Shown: piece after piece, positions 49,522 through 57,747 of the stretch
Layout of the letters: every line of letters begins with the position of its first letter
Position numbering within the stretch: the first letter of the stretch is position 1
Source of the DNA: Limnohabitans sp. Bal53
Lineage (GTDB): Bacteria; Pseudomonadota; Gammaproteobacteria; Burkholderiales; Burkholderiaceae_C
Assembly (NCBI RefSeq): GCF_003063355.1
Contig: NZ_NESH01000001.1
Location: 806,001 to 870,000 of the forward strand
Length of the DNA: 64,000 nucleotides
Direction of reading: 5' to 3'
Notes under the pieces: model-generated
What the model was told of the DNA's origin: nothing
Seen by the model: the letters and a program-made list of their open reading frames with translations, nothing else
Databases searched by the model: none
Made by a program: the position numbers and the translations under genes

Positions 49522-50353
49522 GCGCGGCAAACACCTGGGCGCGGTCCGGGTCGTTGAAGATCTCGTGGTACATGGCCTCGAAGCATTGGGCCTGCACCAC
49601 GGCCTGAGGTGCAGCGTGCACAAAGTCGGCGGTGGCCTGCGCGTTCACCAGTTTGTCTTGTCCTGCGTACATCAGCAAAGTAGGCACGGCCCACTCCGAA
49701 GCGTCGTGCAAAGTCTTCTCGCCGTTGTCCAAAATCCATGCAGCCAGGCCCGTTGAAATGCGCCGGTGCACCAGCGCATCGGCTTTGTAGGCCTTCACCA
49801 CATCGGGGTCGCGTGACACAAAATCGGCTTGCAAGCCGTTGTCCACGCACAAGTGCGGCGCCACGCGGGGCAAAGTGGCCAACAGCATTTTTTGCAAGAA
49901 ATTGGGAAATGCCCCCAAAGCCGGAGACGACAACACGGCCGCATCGACCGCGCCCAAACCTTCGGCCAGCGTGCGGGCCACCACCAGGCCACCCATGCTG
50001 TGGCCCAGCAAAATGAGGGGCGCGTCCTTCAAAGCCGGTCGCTGGCGCGTGTCTTCGATCACGCGGCACACATCAGCCTGCAAGCTGCCGGGGCGCAGCA
50101 TGTCACCACGCGGGCCTTCGGACTGGCCGTGGCCATGCTGGTCGTAAGCCCGCACCGCAAAGCCCCACTGGCGCAAGTGCGCCGCCACCTCAGCGTAGCG
50201 CCCGGCATGTTCACCCAGGCCGTGCACCAAAAGCACCGTGCCCAGGGGCTGGTTGGCGGGCATGGCCCAGTCGTAGACCGCCAACTGCCCGGCCTCGCCC
50301 GGCAAAGCCGAAAGGCTTGGGTGAGCGATCGAGGGGCGCGCACTGATGGTCAT
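49487..50353 (-). CDS. Alpha/beta hydrolase, monoacylglycerol lipase-like
   Basis: 288 residues. The oxyanion region is LLVHGLGEHAGRY, the nucleophile elbow GHSMGG, the acid in YAGQDKLV, and the His in CFEAMYHEIFND; this is the lysophospholipase/monoacylglycerol lipase layout (Hydrolase_4). It should hydrolyse a glycerol ester. Its ATG overlaps the stop of the upstream peptidase gene (TGATG). The end overlaps the convergent MFS gene by 35 bp. Confidence 0.88.
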   Translation of the reverse strand: MTISARPSIAHPSLSALPGEAGQLAVYDWAMPANQPLGTVLLVHGLGEHAGRYAEVAAHLRQWGFAVRAYDQHGHGQSEGPRGDMLRPGSLQADVCRVIEDTRQRPALKDAPLILLGHSMGGLVVARTLAEGLGAVDAAVLSSPALGAFPNFLQKMLLATLPRVAPHLCVDNGLQADFVSRDPDVVKAYKADALVHRRISTGLAAWILDNGEKTLHDASEWAVPTLLMYAGQDKLVNAQATADFVHAAPQAVVQAQCFEAMYHEIFNDPDRAQVFAALKRWLLARFFA

Positions 50354-51834
50354 CAAGGCATCCGCGCCATCACTTCGGCCACCGCCGCCGTGAGTTTTTT
50401 GGCATAAGGCACATGCAAAAACTCGTTCGGTCCGTGTGCGTTGCTCTTGGGGCCGAGCACGCCGCAGACCATCATTTGCGCTTTGGGGAAACCGGCGCTC
50501 AGCATGTTCATGAGTGGGATGGTGCCGCCTTGGCCGATGTAGCCTACGCCTGCACCAAAGTGCGCTTGGCTGGAGCTGTTGAGCGCCTGCTCGAACCAAG
50601 GCAAGGTGTCGGGGGCATTCCAGCCGGTGGCGCCGCCGCCTGACTCAAACGTGACTTTGGCCTGGTAGGGCGCGTTGTCTTCCAGCAAGGCCTTCATCTC
50701 GGCCACGGCTTGCGCCGCGTCCACCAGCGGGGGCAGGCGCAGGCTGAGCTTGAAGGCGGTGTAGGGGCGCAGCACATTGCCCGCGTCTTTCAGCGCCGGA
50801 AAACCTTCCGCTCCGGTCACGCTCAGCGTCGGTGTCCAAGTGCGGTTGAGCAGGGCTTGTGTCGGGTCGGTGGTGGTGGGCAGGGCAAAGCTGGTCGAGC
50901 CGCCGCAGTCGTAGTGGGCCCAGGGGAACCGCTTGTAGACCTCGTCGCCAAGGATGGCGGCTGTGGCTTGCGCTTGCGCCAAACGCTCGGCAGGCACTTC
51001 GCAATGGAAGCTGGCGGGCAGCAATCGGCCCGTGGCGCTGTCTTCGAGGCGGTCGAGCACCTGGCGCATGATGCGAAAGCTCGACGGCACCAGGCCCGAG
51101 GCGTCGCCCGAGTGGATGCCTTCGGTCAGCACCTGCACCTTGAGCGTGCCGCTGGCCATGCCGCGCAGGCTGGTGGTGAGCCACAACTGGTCGTAGTTGC
51201 CCGCGCCGCTGTCCAGGCAGATCACCAGGCCCACATCGCCCATGCGGGTGCGCAGCGCGTCTACATAGGGCAGCAGGTCATACGAGCCAGACTCTTCGCA
51301 AGTCTCGATCAGGCCAACGATGCGCGGGTGGGGCGTCTTCTGGGCTTTGAGGGCCTGCACGGCGGCAATGCTGGCGTAAACCGCATAACCGTCGTCTGCG
51401 CCGCCCCGGCCATAGAGCTTGCCGTCTTCGTACACCGGGGTCCATGGGCCGAGGTCATTGCGCCAGCCGTTGAACTCCGGCTGCTTGTCCAAGTGCCCGT
51501 ACATCAGCACGGTCTGGCCCGAGCCCTCGCTGGCGGCGCGGGTGGCGGCCACTTCAAAAAACATGACCGGTGTGCGACCGGGCAGCTGGATGATTTCGAG
51601 CACAAGGCCCTCGACCTTTTGCGCCTCGACCCATTGGGCGGCGCGGCGCAACACCGACTCGATGTGGCCGTGCGCGGCCCAGTCGGCATCAAAAGCGGGC
51701 GACTTGGCCGGGATCTCGATGTAATTTTTCAGCTCGGGCACGATGGTGCTGTCCCAGGCTTGGGTGACATCGCTCAAGGCGCGGGCGCTGTCCAGCAGGC
51801 CATCGGGCATTTCGCGGTGCAAGGGGGCGTTCAT
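50353..51834 (-). CDS. M20-family metallopeptidase (dipeptidase)
   Basis: 493 residues. MYGHLDKQPEFNGW holds the first zinc ligands, YGRGGADDGYAVYASI the bridging Asp, and ETCEESGSYDLLPYV the Glu pair. A lid/dimer domain is inserted around 215-370. It resembles the CPG2/CNDP-type dipeptidases and should cut dipeptides or N-acyl amino acids in the cytosol. Coupled to the downstream hydrolase gene. Confidence 0.88.
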   Translation of the reverse strand: MNAPLHREMPDGLLDSARALSDVTQAWDSTIVPELKNYIEIPAKSPAFDADWAAHGHIESVLRRAAQWVEAQKVEGLVLEIIQLPGRTPVMFFEVAATRAASEGSGQTVLMYGHLDKQPEFNGWRNDLGPWTPVYEDGKLYGRGGADDGYAVYASIAAVQALKAQKTPHPRIVGLIETCEESGSYDLLPYVDALRTRMGDVGLVICLDSGAGNYDQLWLTTSLRGMASGTLKVQVLTEGIHSGDASGLVPSSFRIMRQVLDRLEDSATGRLLPASFHCEVPAERLAQAQATAAILGDEVYKRFPWAHYDCGGSTSFALPTTTDPTQALLNRTWTPTLSVTGAEGFPALKDAGNVLRPYTAFKLSLRLPPLVDAAQAVAEMKALLEDNAPYQAKVTFESGGGATGWNAPDTLPWFEQALNSSSQAHFGAGVGYIGQGGTIPLMNMLSAGFPKAQMMVCGVLGPKSNAHGPNEFLHVPYAKKLTAAVAEVMARMP

Positions 51835-51957
51835 GGTGGGGGCTCCTCGGGGCGACACAAAAGAAAAACACTGTAGCGCGTTTGGAACTGACTGACCACG
51901 GCGGGCATTCACAGAGGTGACGCCAAAGCGGCAGCACTGGCGCAGGACCTCGGCACA

Positions 51958-52671
51958 ATGGCCGATCCACCACCCACACGGAGCGCCCGATTGAACGTGA
52001 CAACCTTGGTTCAGCCCACCACAGAGCCTGCCCTGCGCGTGGGCGGGTTGGTGCTGGCCGCGGGCGCGGGCAGCCGCATGGGGAACCGCCCCAAATGCCT
52101 GTTGCAGCTGAACGGAATGAGCCTGCTGGAGCGGCAATTGCAGGCCTTGTCGCTGGCGGGCGTAAGGCCCGTGGGGGTGGTGCTGGGGCACCACGGCGAG
52201 CGCATCTTGCAAGAAGGGATTTTGACCCGCTGGGCAGCCCAACAGGTACGTAACCTGCGGCCCGATGACGGCCATGTCAGCTCCTTGCGTATCGGCTTGA
52301 AGGACTTGCCCACAGGGCTGGACGCGGTGGTGGTGGCACTGGCTGACCAACCCTTGATCGATGTGCAGGCGGTGAAAGCGCTGCTGGCAGCCTTTGCGCA
52401 GCGCCCTGCTGGCACGCAGATGCTGCAACCGAGTGTGAAAGGCTTGCCCGGCAACCCGGTGGTGTTCTCTGGCGAGGTGATGGCGCAAATTTTGGCGGGC
52501 GAAGAACACATAGGCGCACGCCAATGGCAGCAGGCCCACCCCGAAGCCGTGTTCCGCTGGGAAACACCCCATAGTCTTTACCGACTGGATGTGGACAATG
52601 AAGCTGACCGGCAAGCCGTTGAGGCGTCGACTGGGCGCAGCCTCCATTGGCCGCCCGATTTGGTGCTTTAA
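51958..52671 (+). CDS. MocA-like nucleotidyltransferase (molybdenum cofactor type)
   Basis: 237 residues. GGLVLAAGAGSRMGNRPK is the nucleotide-binding opening of the MobA-like NTP transferase fold, and ALADQPLID holds the metal Asp. It resembles MocA/YgfJ-like enzymes that add CMP to molybdopterin for xanthine-dehydrogenase-type enzymes. Next to an XdhC-like gene 14 bp away. No molybdoenzyme subunit is in the window. Confidence 0.82.
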   Translation: MADPPPTRSARLNVTTLVQPTTEPALRVGGLVLAAGAGSRMGNRPKCLLQLNGMSLLERQLQALSLAGVRPVGVVLGHHGERILQEGILTRWAAQQVRNLRPDDGHVSSLRIGLKDLPTGLDAVVVALADQPLIDVQAVKALLAAFAQRPAGTQMLQPSVKGLPGNPVVFSGEVMAQILAGEEHIGARQWQQAHPEAVFRWETPHSLYRLDVDNEADRQAVEASTGRSLHWPPDLVL

Positions 52672-52685
52672 ACAGAGAGCCCCCC

Positions 52686-53690
52686 ATGAACAGCATCGAC
52701 ATTGACGTCATCCGCACCGCACTTGACTGGCAAAGCAGGGGCCACCGCGTAGTCATGGGCACGGTCGTGCGCACCTGGGGTTCGGCACCACGCCCCCCTG
52801 GCTCGCTCATGATCATCCGTGACGACGGCCAAGTGGCCGGTTCGGTCTCGGGCGGTTGCATCGAAGACGATTTGATCCGCCGCGTGGCCGCAGGCGAGCT
52901 GGCCCTGCGCCTGCCCGACACCACCACCTACGGCCAGACCGCCGAAGAGGTGCGCCGCTTTGGCCTGCCCTGCGGCGGCTCGGTGCAGGTGGTGCTGGAG
53001 CCTTTGAGCGCCCAATCGCAGCTGCGCGAATTGCTGGTGCTGATCGAGCAACACCAACGTGTAGAGCGCTGCATGGACATGGCCACGGGCTTGGTGCGCA
53101 TGGCTGCAGCCACCGAGGGCGACAAGCTGCAGTTTGACGGCCAAAGCTTGACCACGGTGCATGGCCCGCGCCTGCGCTTGCTCATCATTGGTGGCGGTCA
53201 ACTGTCGCGCTATCTGGCCAATATGGCGGTCATGCTCGACTACCAGGTCACGGTGTGCGAGCCGCGTGTGGAATACCACGAAGGCTGGGAAGCCATGAGC
53301 GGTGTGACCTTGTCCAAAGAGATGCCCGACGACCTGGTGCTGGCCATGCGGCTGGACCACAACAGCGCCGTGGTGGCCGTGACACACGACCCCAAACTGG
53401 ACGACCTGGCGCTGATGGAAGCACTGCGCACCCCCGCTTTTTATGTGGGCGCATTGGGCTCGCTGCATAACAACGCACAGCGCCGCAAACGCTTGCTCGA
53501 CTTTGACGTGAGCGAAGCCGAAGTGCGCCAACTGCACGGCCCTGTGGGCCTGAACATTGGCGCTCTGACGCCACCCGAAATCGCGCTGAGCATCGTGGCC
53601 GAAATGACCGCCATGCGCCGGGGCACAGATTTGAGACAGGCGCTCAGCAATTGGCAAGGCTCCAAGACGGTGTGTGGTGTCAGCGCCTGA
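52686..53690 (+). CDS. XdhC/CoxI-family protein
   Basis: 334 residues, start at MNSIDIDVIR. The N-terminal XdhC/CoxI domain (GTVVRTWGSAPRPPGS, VSGGCIED) is followed by a Rossmann domain (LLIIGGGQLSRYLA, FYVGALGS). XdhC proteins insert or sulfurate molybdenum cofactor for xanthine dehydrogenase-type enzymes. The MocA partner next door supports that. It ends 4 bp from the convergent otnI. Confidence 0.88.
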   Translation: MNSIDIDVIRTALDWQSRGHRVVMGTVVRTWGSAPRPPGSLMIIRDDGQVAGSVSGGCIEDDLIRRVAAGELALRLPDTTTYGQTAEEVRRFGLPCGGSVQVVLEPLSAQSQLRELLVLIEQHQRVERCMDMATGLVRMAAATEGDKLQFDGQSLTTVHGPRLRLLIIGGGQLSRYLANMAVMLDYQVTVCEPRVEYHEGWEAMSGVTLSKEMPDDLVLAMRLDHNSAVVAVTHDPKLDDLALMEALRTPAFYVGALGSLHNNAQRRKRLLDFDVSEAEVRQLHGPVGLNIGALTPPEIALSIVAEMTAMRRGTDLRQALSNWQGSKTVCGVSA

Positions 53691-53694
53691 GGCC

Positions 53695-54528
53695 TCAAAG
53701 GTAAGGCCGCGCCCAACTCAAGCCGCGTGAAGTGCCACCCGCAGACGCATCGGCTGGGTTGTACTCGCAACCAATCCAGCCCTCCCAGCCGCATTCGGAC
53801 GACACCTTGTCAATGACCTGGAAGATGTGTGTCCAGTTGACTTCGCCTGTGCCCGGCTCGTGGCGGTGCGGCACTTCGGCAATCTGAAAATGCCCCACCC
53901 GGCCCGTCGGAAGGTATTGGGCAATCTTGGCGCTCAAATCACCTTCCACAATCTGGCAGTGAAACAGGTCCATTTGCACCTTGACATTGGCAGCGCCCAC
54001 AGCCTGCACGATGCGGTGCGCGTGGTCTTGGCGGTTCAGGTGAAAGCCCGGCACGCTGCGGGTGTTGATGGGCTCGACCAGCACGTCGCGTCCAGCCTTG
54101 GCGGCTTCGACGGCGGCCCATTGCAAGTTGCCGATCAGCGTGGCATCAGCCGCTTCTGGGCTGGCACCTTCGGCCCGCAAGCCCACCATGGCGTGGATGC
54201 GCGGGCAGTTCAGCGCCTCGGCATACACCAGGGCTTGGGCAAAACCGGCGCGAAACTCGGCTTCGCGCCCGGGCACGCTGGCCGTGCCGCGTTGGCCCGT
54301 CTCCCAAGCCTTTGCAAAGCTGTCGGTATCGGTGCCGCCAGGCGGGGCGTTGAACAGCACCTGCTGCAAGCCGTTGGCTTTCAAGCGGGCAGCCAACTCT
54401 GGCGCTGGAAAGGCATAAGGAAACAAATACTCCACGGCCTTGAAACCGTCTTTGGCCGCCGCTTCAAAACGGTCTAAAAACGGCATATCGGGGTACATCA
54501 TGGAGAGGTTGGCGGCAAAACGAGGCAT
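53695..54528 (-). CDS. otnI: 2-oxo-tetronate isomerase
   Basis: 277 residues of the hydroxypyruvate-isomerase-like TIM barrel. FAANLSMMYPDMPFLDRF at the N-terminus and metal/base residues in VLVEPINTR, QMDLFHCQIVEGD and GWIGCEYNP. In the four-carbon acid pathway OtnI interconverts 2-oxo- and 3-oxo-tetronate. Its place with ltnD, otnK and otnC supports this over glyoxylate-route hydroxypyruvate isomerase. It is parted from otnC by a repeat array, so it may be less expressed than the rest. Confidence 0.85.
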   Translation of the reverse strand: MPRFAANLSMMYPDMPFLDRFEAAAKDGFKAVEYLFPYAFPAPELAARLKANGLQQVLFNAPPGGTDTDSFAKAWETGQRGTASVPGREAEFRAGFAQALVYAEALNCPRIHAMVGLRAEGASPEAADATLIGNLQWAAVEAAKAGRDVLVEPINTRSVPGFHLNRQDHAHRIVQAVGAANVKVQMDLFHCQIVEGDLSAKIAQYLPTGRVGHFQIAEVPHRHEPGTGEVNWTHIFQVIDKVSSECGWEGWIGCEYNPADASAGGTSRGLSWARPYL

Positions 54529-54568
54529 GGTTTTCTTTCAGTCAGTAAAGAAGGACTTGGGCTGCAAG

Positions 54569-54895
54569 CATGGATGGCCGCGCTTCGCTCGCCATGACAA
54601 ATGGGAGGTCAACACCCTACGCATTGTCATCGCGAGGCACGAAGCAGCCATGGAGTTCTGCGCTTCGCTCGCCATGACCAGTGGGACATCAACGCCCAGA
54701 CCGTTGTCATCGCGAGGCACGAAGCGATCCATGGAGTTCTGCGCTTCGATCGCCATGACCAGTGGGGCGTCAATGCCCAGACCGTTGTCATCGCAAGGCA
54801 CGAAGCAGCCATGGAGTTCTGCGCTTCGCTCGCCATGATCAGTGGGGCATCAACGCCCAGACCGTTGTCATCGCGAGGCACGAAGCGATCCATGG
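54569..54895. repeat. Tandem array of ~80-bp near-palindromic repeats between otnC and otnI
   Basis: Four blocks starting TTGTCATCGC at 54624, 54704, 54785 and 54865 (spacing 80, 81, 80) and four blocks of CGCTTCGCTCGCCATGA type at 54581, 54661, 54742 and 54822. The two block types are near reverse complements, so each unit is an imperfect palindrome of about 55 bp with a 20-25 bp spacer. This is the only stretch over 300 bp without a gene. A half-copy lies at the end of dacB. Frames through the array shift at each unit, so ORFs there are not genes. Confidence 0.9.
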
Positions 54896-54901
54896 GTGGG
54901 C

Positions 54902-55567
54902 TCACCATCTCGCGCCAAAGACTTGGCGCAGATCGTCCAAATCCTTGGGGTGCAGGGGTGGCGTGTTGGGTTGCAAGAGCATCAAACGCGCCGTTTCTTC
55001 CAGCTCTTCGAGCGTGGCCATGGCGGCGGCTGGCGTGTCGTGCCAGACGTTGGGCCCCAGGCGCGTGAGCATCACGGCGCGGATCGGCGCCCCCTGCGCA
55101 GCATGGTGGCGGATCAGCGCAGCCACTTCTTGCGCGGCATCGGGGCTGCCGGGTCGGTGGTAAGTCACCAGCGGTACATGGCCCACTTTCATCACGAAAT
55201 AAGGCGTGATGGGGGGCAGCAATTCAGGACCGCCGGCGTTCAAGCTGAGCGCCACGCAGTGCGTGCTGTGGGTGTGGATCACGCAGCGGGTGTGGGCATC
55301 CGTCTCACAAGCCGCAGCGTAAATTTGGCGGTGCAAGGCGATGGTTTTGCTGCCCTTGTCGCCACTGACTTGTTGGCCTTGCAGATCGAGCTTGGCCAAG
55401 CGTGCCGGGTCCAGAAAACCCAAACACGCATCGGTGGGGGTGATGAGGAAGCCATCGTCCAAACGCACGCTGATGTTGCCCGCCGTGGCGTGCACATAAC
55501 CGCGCTCAAAAAGGCTGCGGCCCACGCGGCAGATCTCTTCACGGGCTTGGGATTCGGTCAGGTTCAT
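54902..55567 (-). CDS. otnC: OtnC-like 3-oxo-tetronate 4-phosphate decarboxylase, class II aldolase family, with altered active site
   Basis: 221 residues aligning through the whole length to the class II aldolase/OtnC group (HATAGNISVRL, LITPTDACLG, VIHTHSTHCVALS, PYFVMKVGHVPLVTYHRPG, LEELEETARLML). The two zinc His in HTHSTH remain. The third zinc ligand, normally His of NHGPVV, lies in RLGPNVWH, so the His is a Leu; the Glu of PSKE is replaced (GSKT). It overlaps otnK (ATGA). It should decarboxylate 3-oxo-tetronate 4-phosphate to dihydroxyacetone phosphate, but with two key residues missing this step is uncertain. Confidence 0.8.
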   Translation of the reverse strand: MNLTESQAREEICRVGRSLFERGYVHATAGNISVRLDDGFLITPTDACLGFLDPARLAKLDLQGQQVSGDKGSKTIALHRQIYAAACETDAHTRCVIHTHSTHCVALSLNAGGPELLPPITPYFVMKVGHVPLVTYHRPGSPDAAQEVAALIRHHAAQGAPIRAVMLTRLGPNVWHDTPAAAMATLEELEETARLMLLQPNTPPLHPKDLDDLRQVFGARW

Positions 55568-56841
55568 GCCAAGACTGTAAAAGCTTTGCTGAAGAAATCT
55601 TCGGTGCCGAAGTTGCCCGATTTGAGCGTGATGTGCACGCCGCCGTTTTCAGAAGGCGCATGACACCACGGCACGCCCGGATCAATCTGCGGGCCAATTT
55701 GCAACTGGGCAATGCCCAACGCCTGCACACAAGCGCCCGAGGTTTCGCCACCGGCCACCACCAGTTGCTTCACACCCAAATCCACCAGGCCACGCGCCAC
55801 AGCGGCCAGTGCGTGCTCCACCAAAGCACCTGCCTCGGCCACGCCCAGTTGGGCTTGCACGGCTTTCACGGCATCGGGCTCGGCGGTGGAGTACACCAGG
55901 ACCGGGCCATCTTTCAAGAGCGGCGCGGCCCAAGCCAGCACCTGCTGCACCACGGCATCGCTTTGCCCGTGCATCAGCGCCGCAGGGTTGATCACCATCG
56001 CGGGGCGGCCTGTCGTTTTGAAGTGCGCCACTTGTGCGTTGGTGGCCAAAGAGCAGCTGCCCGACACCACGGCTTGCAAGCCAGTGGCTGCAGGCAACTG
56101 GCTGGCTTGCAGCGAAGGCTTGAGACCAAAATTGGCGGGCAGGCCAATCGCCACGCCCGAGCCCGCAGTGACCAGCGGCATGTCCTTCAAGGCAGGTCCA
56201 AGCAAGTGCAGGTCATCGTTGCTGGTCGCGTCGACAACGGCCACGCCCACGCCTTCGGCACGTAAAGCAGCGATGCGTGCACGGATCGCGGTTTCACCTT
56301 GCGTCACGGTTTTGTAGTCGATCAAGCCCACCTTGCGCTTCGTTTGCGCTTGCATGACGCGCACCAAATTCGCATCGGTCATGGGCGTGAGCGGGTGGTT
56401 TTGCATGCCCGATTCATTGAGCAACACGTTGCCCGCGAACAGGTAGCCCTTGAACACAGTGCGGCCGTTGTCAGGAAAGGCGGGCGTGGCGATGGTGAAG
56501 TCGGTGCCCAGCGCGTCCATCAGCGCCTCGGTCACCGGGCCGATGTTGCCTTCAGGTGTGCTGTCAAAGGTGGAGCAGTATTTGAAATAAATCTGCGGTG
56601 ATTGACCATTGTGGCCTTGCGCCTGCAACCACTTCAAGGCGTCGAGCGACTGGGCAATGGCTTCAGCGGCCGGAATGGTGCGCGACTTGAGCGCGACCAC
56701 CACGGCATGAACATCAGCAGCCAGCGGCCCTGCGGGCACACCGATGGTCTGCACCACCCGCATGCCCGAGCGCACCAGGTTGTTGGCCAGGTCGGTGGCG
56801 CCGGTGAAGTCGTCGGCAATACAACCGAGTTGGATCTTCAT
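55564..56841 (-). CDS. otnK: 3-oxo-tetronate kinase
   Basis: 425 residues of the DUF1537 kinase family. The N-terminal substrate domain has GCIADDFTGATDLANNLV and the C-terminal nucleotide domain has GGETSGACVQALG and LKSGNFG. It phosphorylates 3-oxo-tetronate at carbon 4. Coupled by ATGA to both ltnD before and otnC after. Confidence 0.9.
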   Translation of the reverse strand: MKIQLGCIADDFTGATDLANNLVRSGMRVVQTIGVPAGPLAADVHAVVVALKSRTIPAAEAIAQSLDALKWLQAQGHNGQSPQIYFKYCSTFDSTPEGNIGPVTEALMDALGTDFTIATPAFPDNGRTVFKGYLFAGNVLLNESGMQNHPLTPMTDANLVRVMQAQTKRKVGLIDYKTVTQGETAIRARIAALRAEGVGVAVVDATSNDDLHLLGPALKDMPLVTAGSGVAIGLPANFGLKPSLQASQLPAATGLQAVVSGSCSLATNAQVAHFKTTGRPAMVINPAALMHGQSDAVVQQVLAWAAPLLKDGPVLVYSTAEPDAVKAVQAQLGVAEAGALVEHALAAVARGLVDLGVKQLVVAGGETSGACVQALGIAQLQIGPQIDPGVPWCHAPSENGGVHITLKSGNFGTEDFFSKAFTVLA

Positions 56842-57737
56842 GCTTTGCCTTTCGGCAGTTCAATGCCCGGGAAAATCTTGATGACGGCGCTGTCGTCTTC
56901 CTTGGCAAAGCCCGCTGTGCTCGCCTGCATGAACATCTGGTGCGCGGTGGAAGACAGCGGCAGCGGGAACTTGCTGGCACGGGCCATGTCGAGCACGATG
57001 CCCAAATCCTTCACAAAAATGTCGACGGCCGACAGCGGTGTGTAGTCGGCCGCCAGCACATGGGCCATGCGGTTTTCAAACATCCAGCTGTTGCCTGCGC
57101 TGTTGGTGATGACTTCGTACAACGCCGCTGGGTCCACGCCCTCGCGCAGGCCCAGCGCCATGGCTTCAGCCGCAGCGGCAATGTGCACGCCCGCCAGCAA
57201 CTGGTTGATGATCTTGACCTTGCTGCCCGCGCCGGCGCTGTCGCCCAGCTTGTAAACCTTGGCGGCCATGGCATTCAAAAACGGCTCTGCCACGGCATAA
57301 GCCTCGGGCTTGCCTGCGGTCATCATGGTCATCTGGCCGCTGGCCGCTTTGGCTGCTCCGCCAGAGATGGGCGCATCCACATAACGCAGGCCCAAGGCCT
57401 CCAGTCGCGCTTCCAGGGCCACCGACCAATTGGGGTCGACAGTGGAGCACATCACAAACACACTGCCGGGCTTCATGCTGGCCGCACACCCGGGCGTGGT
57501 GCCATCGCCAAACAACACGGCTTCGGTTTGCGCAGCATTGACCACCACCGACACGACCACATCACACGCCGCGCCCAAAGAGGCCAGTGTGTCGTGTGCG
57601 GTGCCACCGGCATTCGTGAAAGCCTCGGCCACCTCGCGGCGCACGTCAACCACCTGCACGCTGTGCCCGGCGCGGCGCAGCGATGCGGCCATGCCCGAGC
57701 CCATGGCGCCCAAACCAATCAATCCGACTGTGGTCAT
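56838..57737 (-). CDS. ltnD: L-threonate dehydrogenase
   Basis: 299 residues from MTTVGLIGLGAMGSGMAASL, the NAD-binding motif; APISGGAAKAASGQ is the substrate loop and GAGSKVKIINQLLAGVH holds the catalytic Lys. By family it could be any beta-hydroxyacid dehydrogenase; the neighbours otnK, otnC and otnI point to L-threonate (2-dehydrogenation to 2-oxo-tetronate). It starts 10 bp behind the receptor gene. Confidence 0.87.
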   Translation of the reverse strand: MTTVGLIGLGAMGSGMAASLRRAGHSVQVVDVRREVAEAFTNAGGTAHDTLASLGAACDVVVSVVVNAAQTEAVLFGDGTTPGCAASMKPGSVFVMCSTVDPNWSVALEARLEALGLRYVDAPISGGAAKAASGQMTMMTAGKPEAYAVAEPFLNAMAAKVYKLGDSAGAGSKVKIINQLLAGVHIAAAAEAMALGLREGVDPAALYEVITNSAGNSWMFENRMAHVLAADYTPLSAVDIFVKDLGIVLDMARASKFPLPLSSTAHQMFMQASTAGFAKEDDSAVIKIFPGIELPKGKA

Positions 57738-57747
57738 GGCTGTGCTC

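Noticed and set aside
54569-54895. CRISPR array
   Set aside because: Units are near-palindromes of about 55 bp with almost identical spacers and no cas genes; this is not a repeat-spacer array.
54601-55068. Open frames running through the repeat array near otnC
   Set aside because: The unit length is not a multiple of three, so frames change at each copy, and the peptides only repeat REARS/MDRFVPRDD-type strings.
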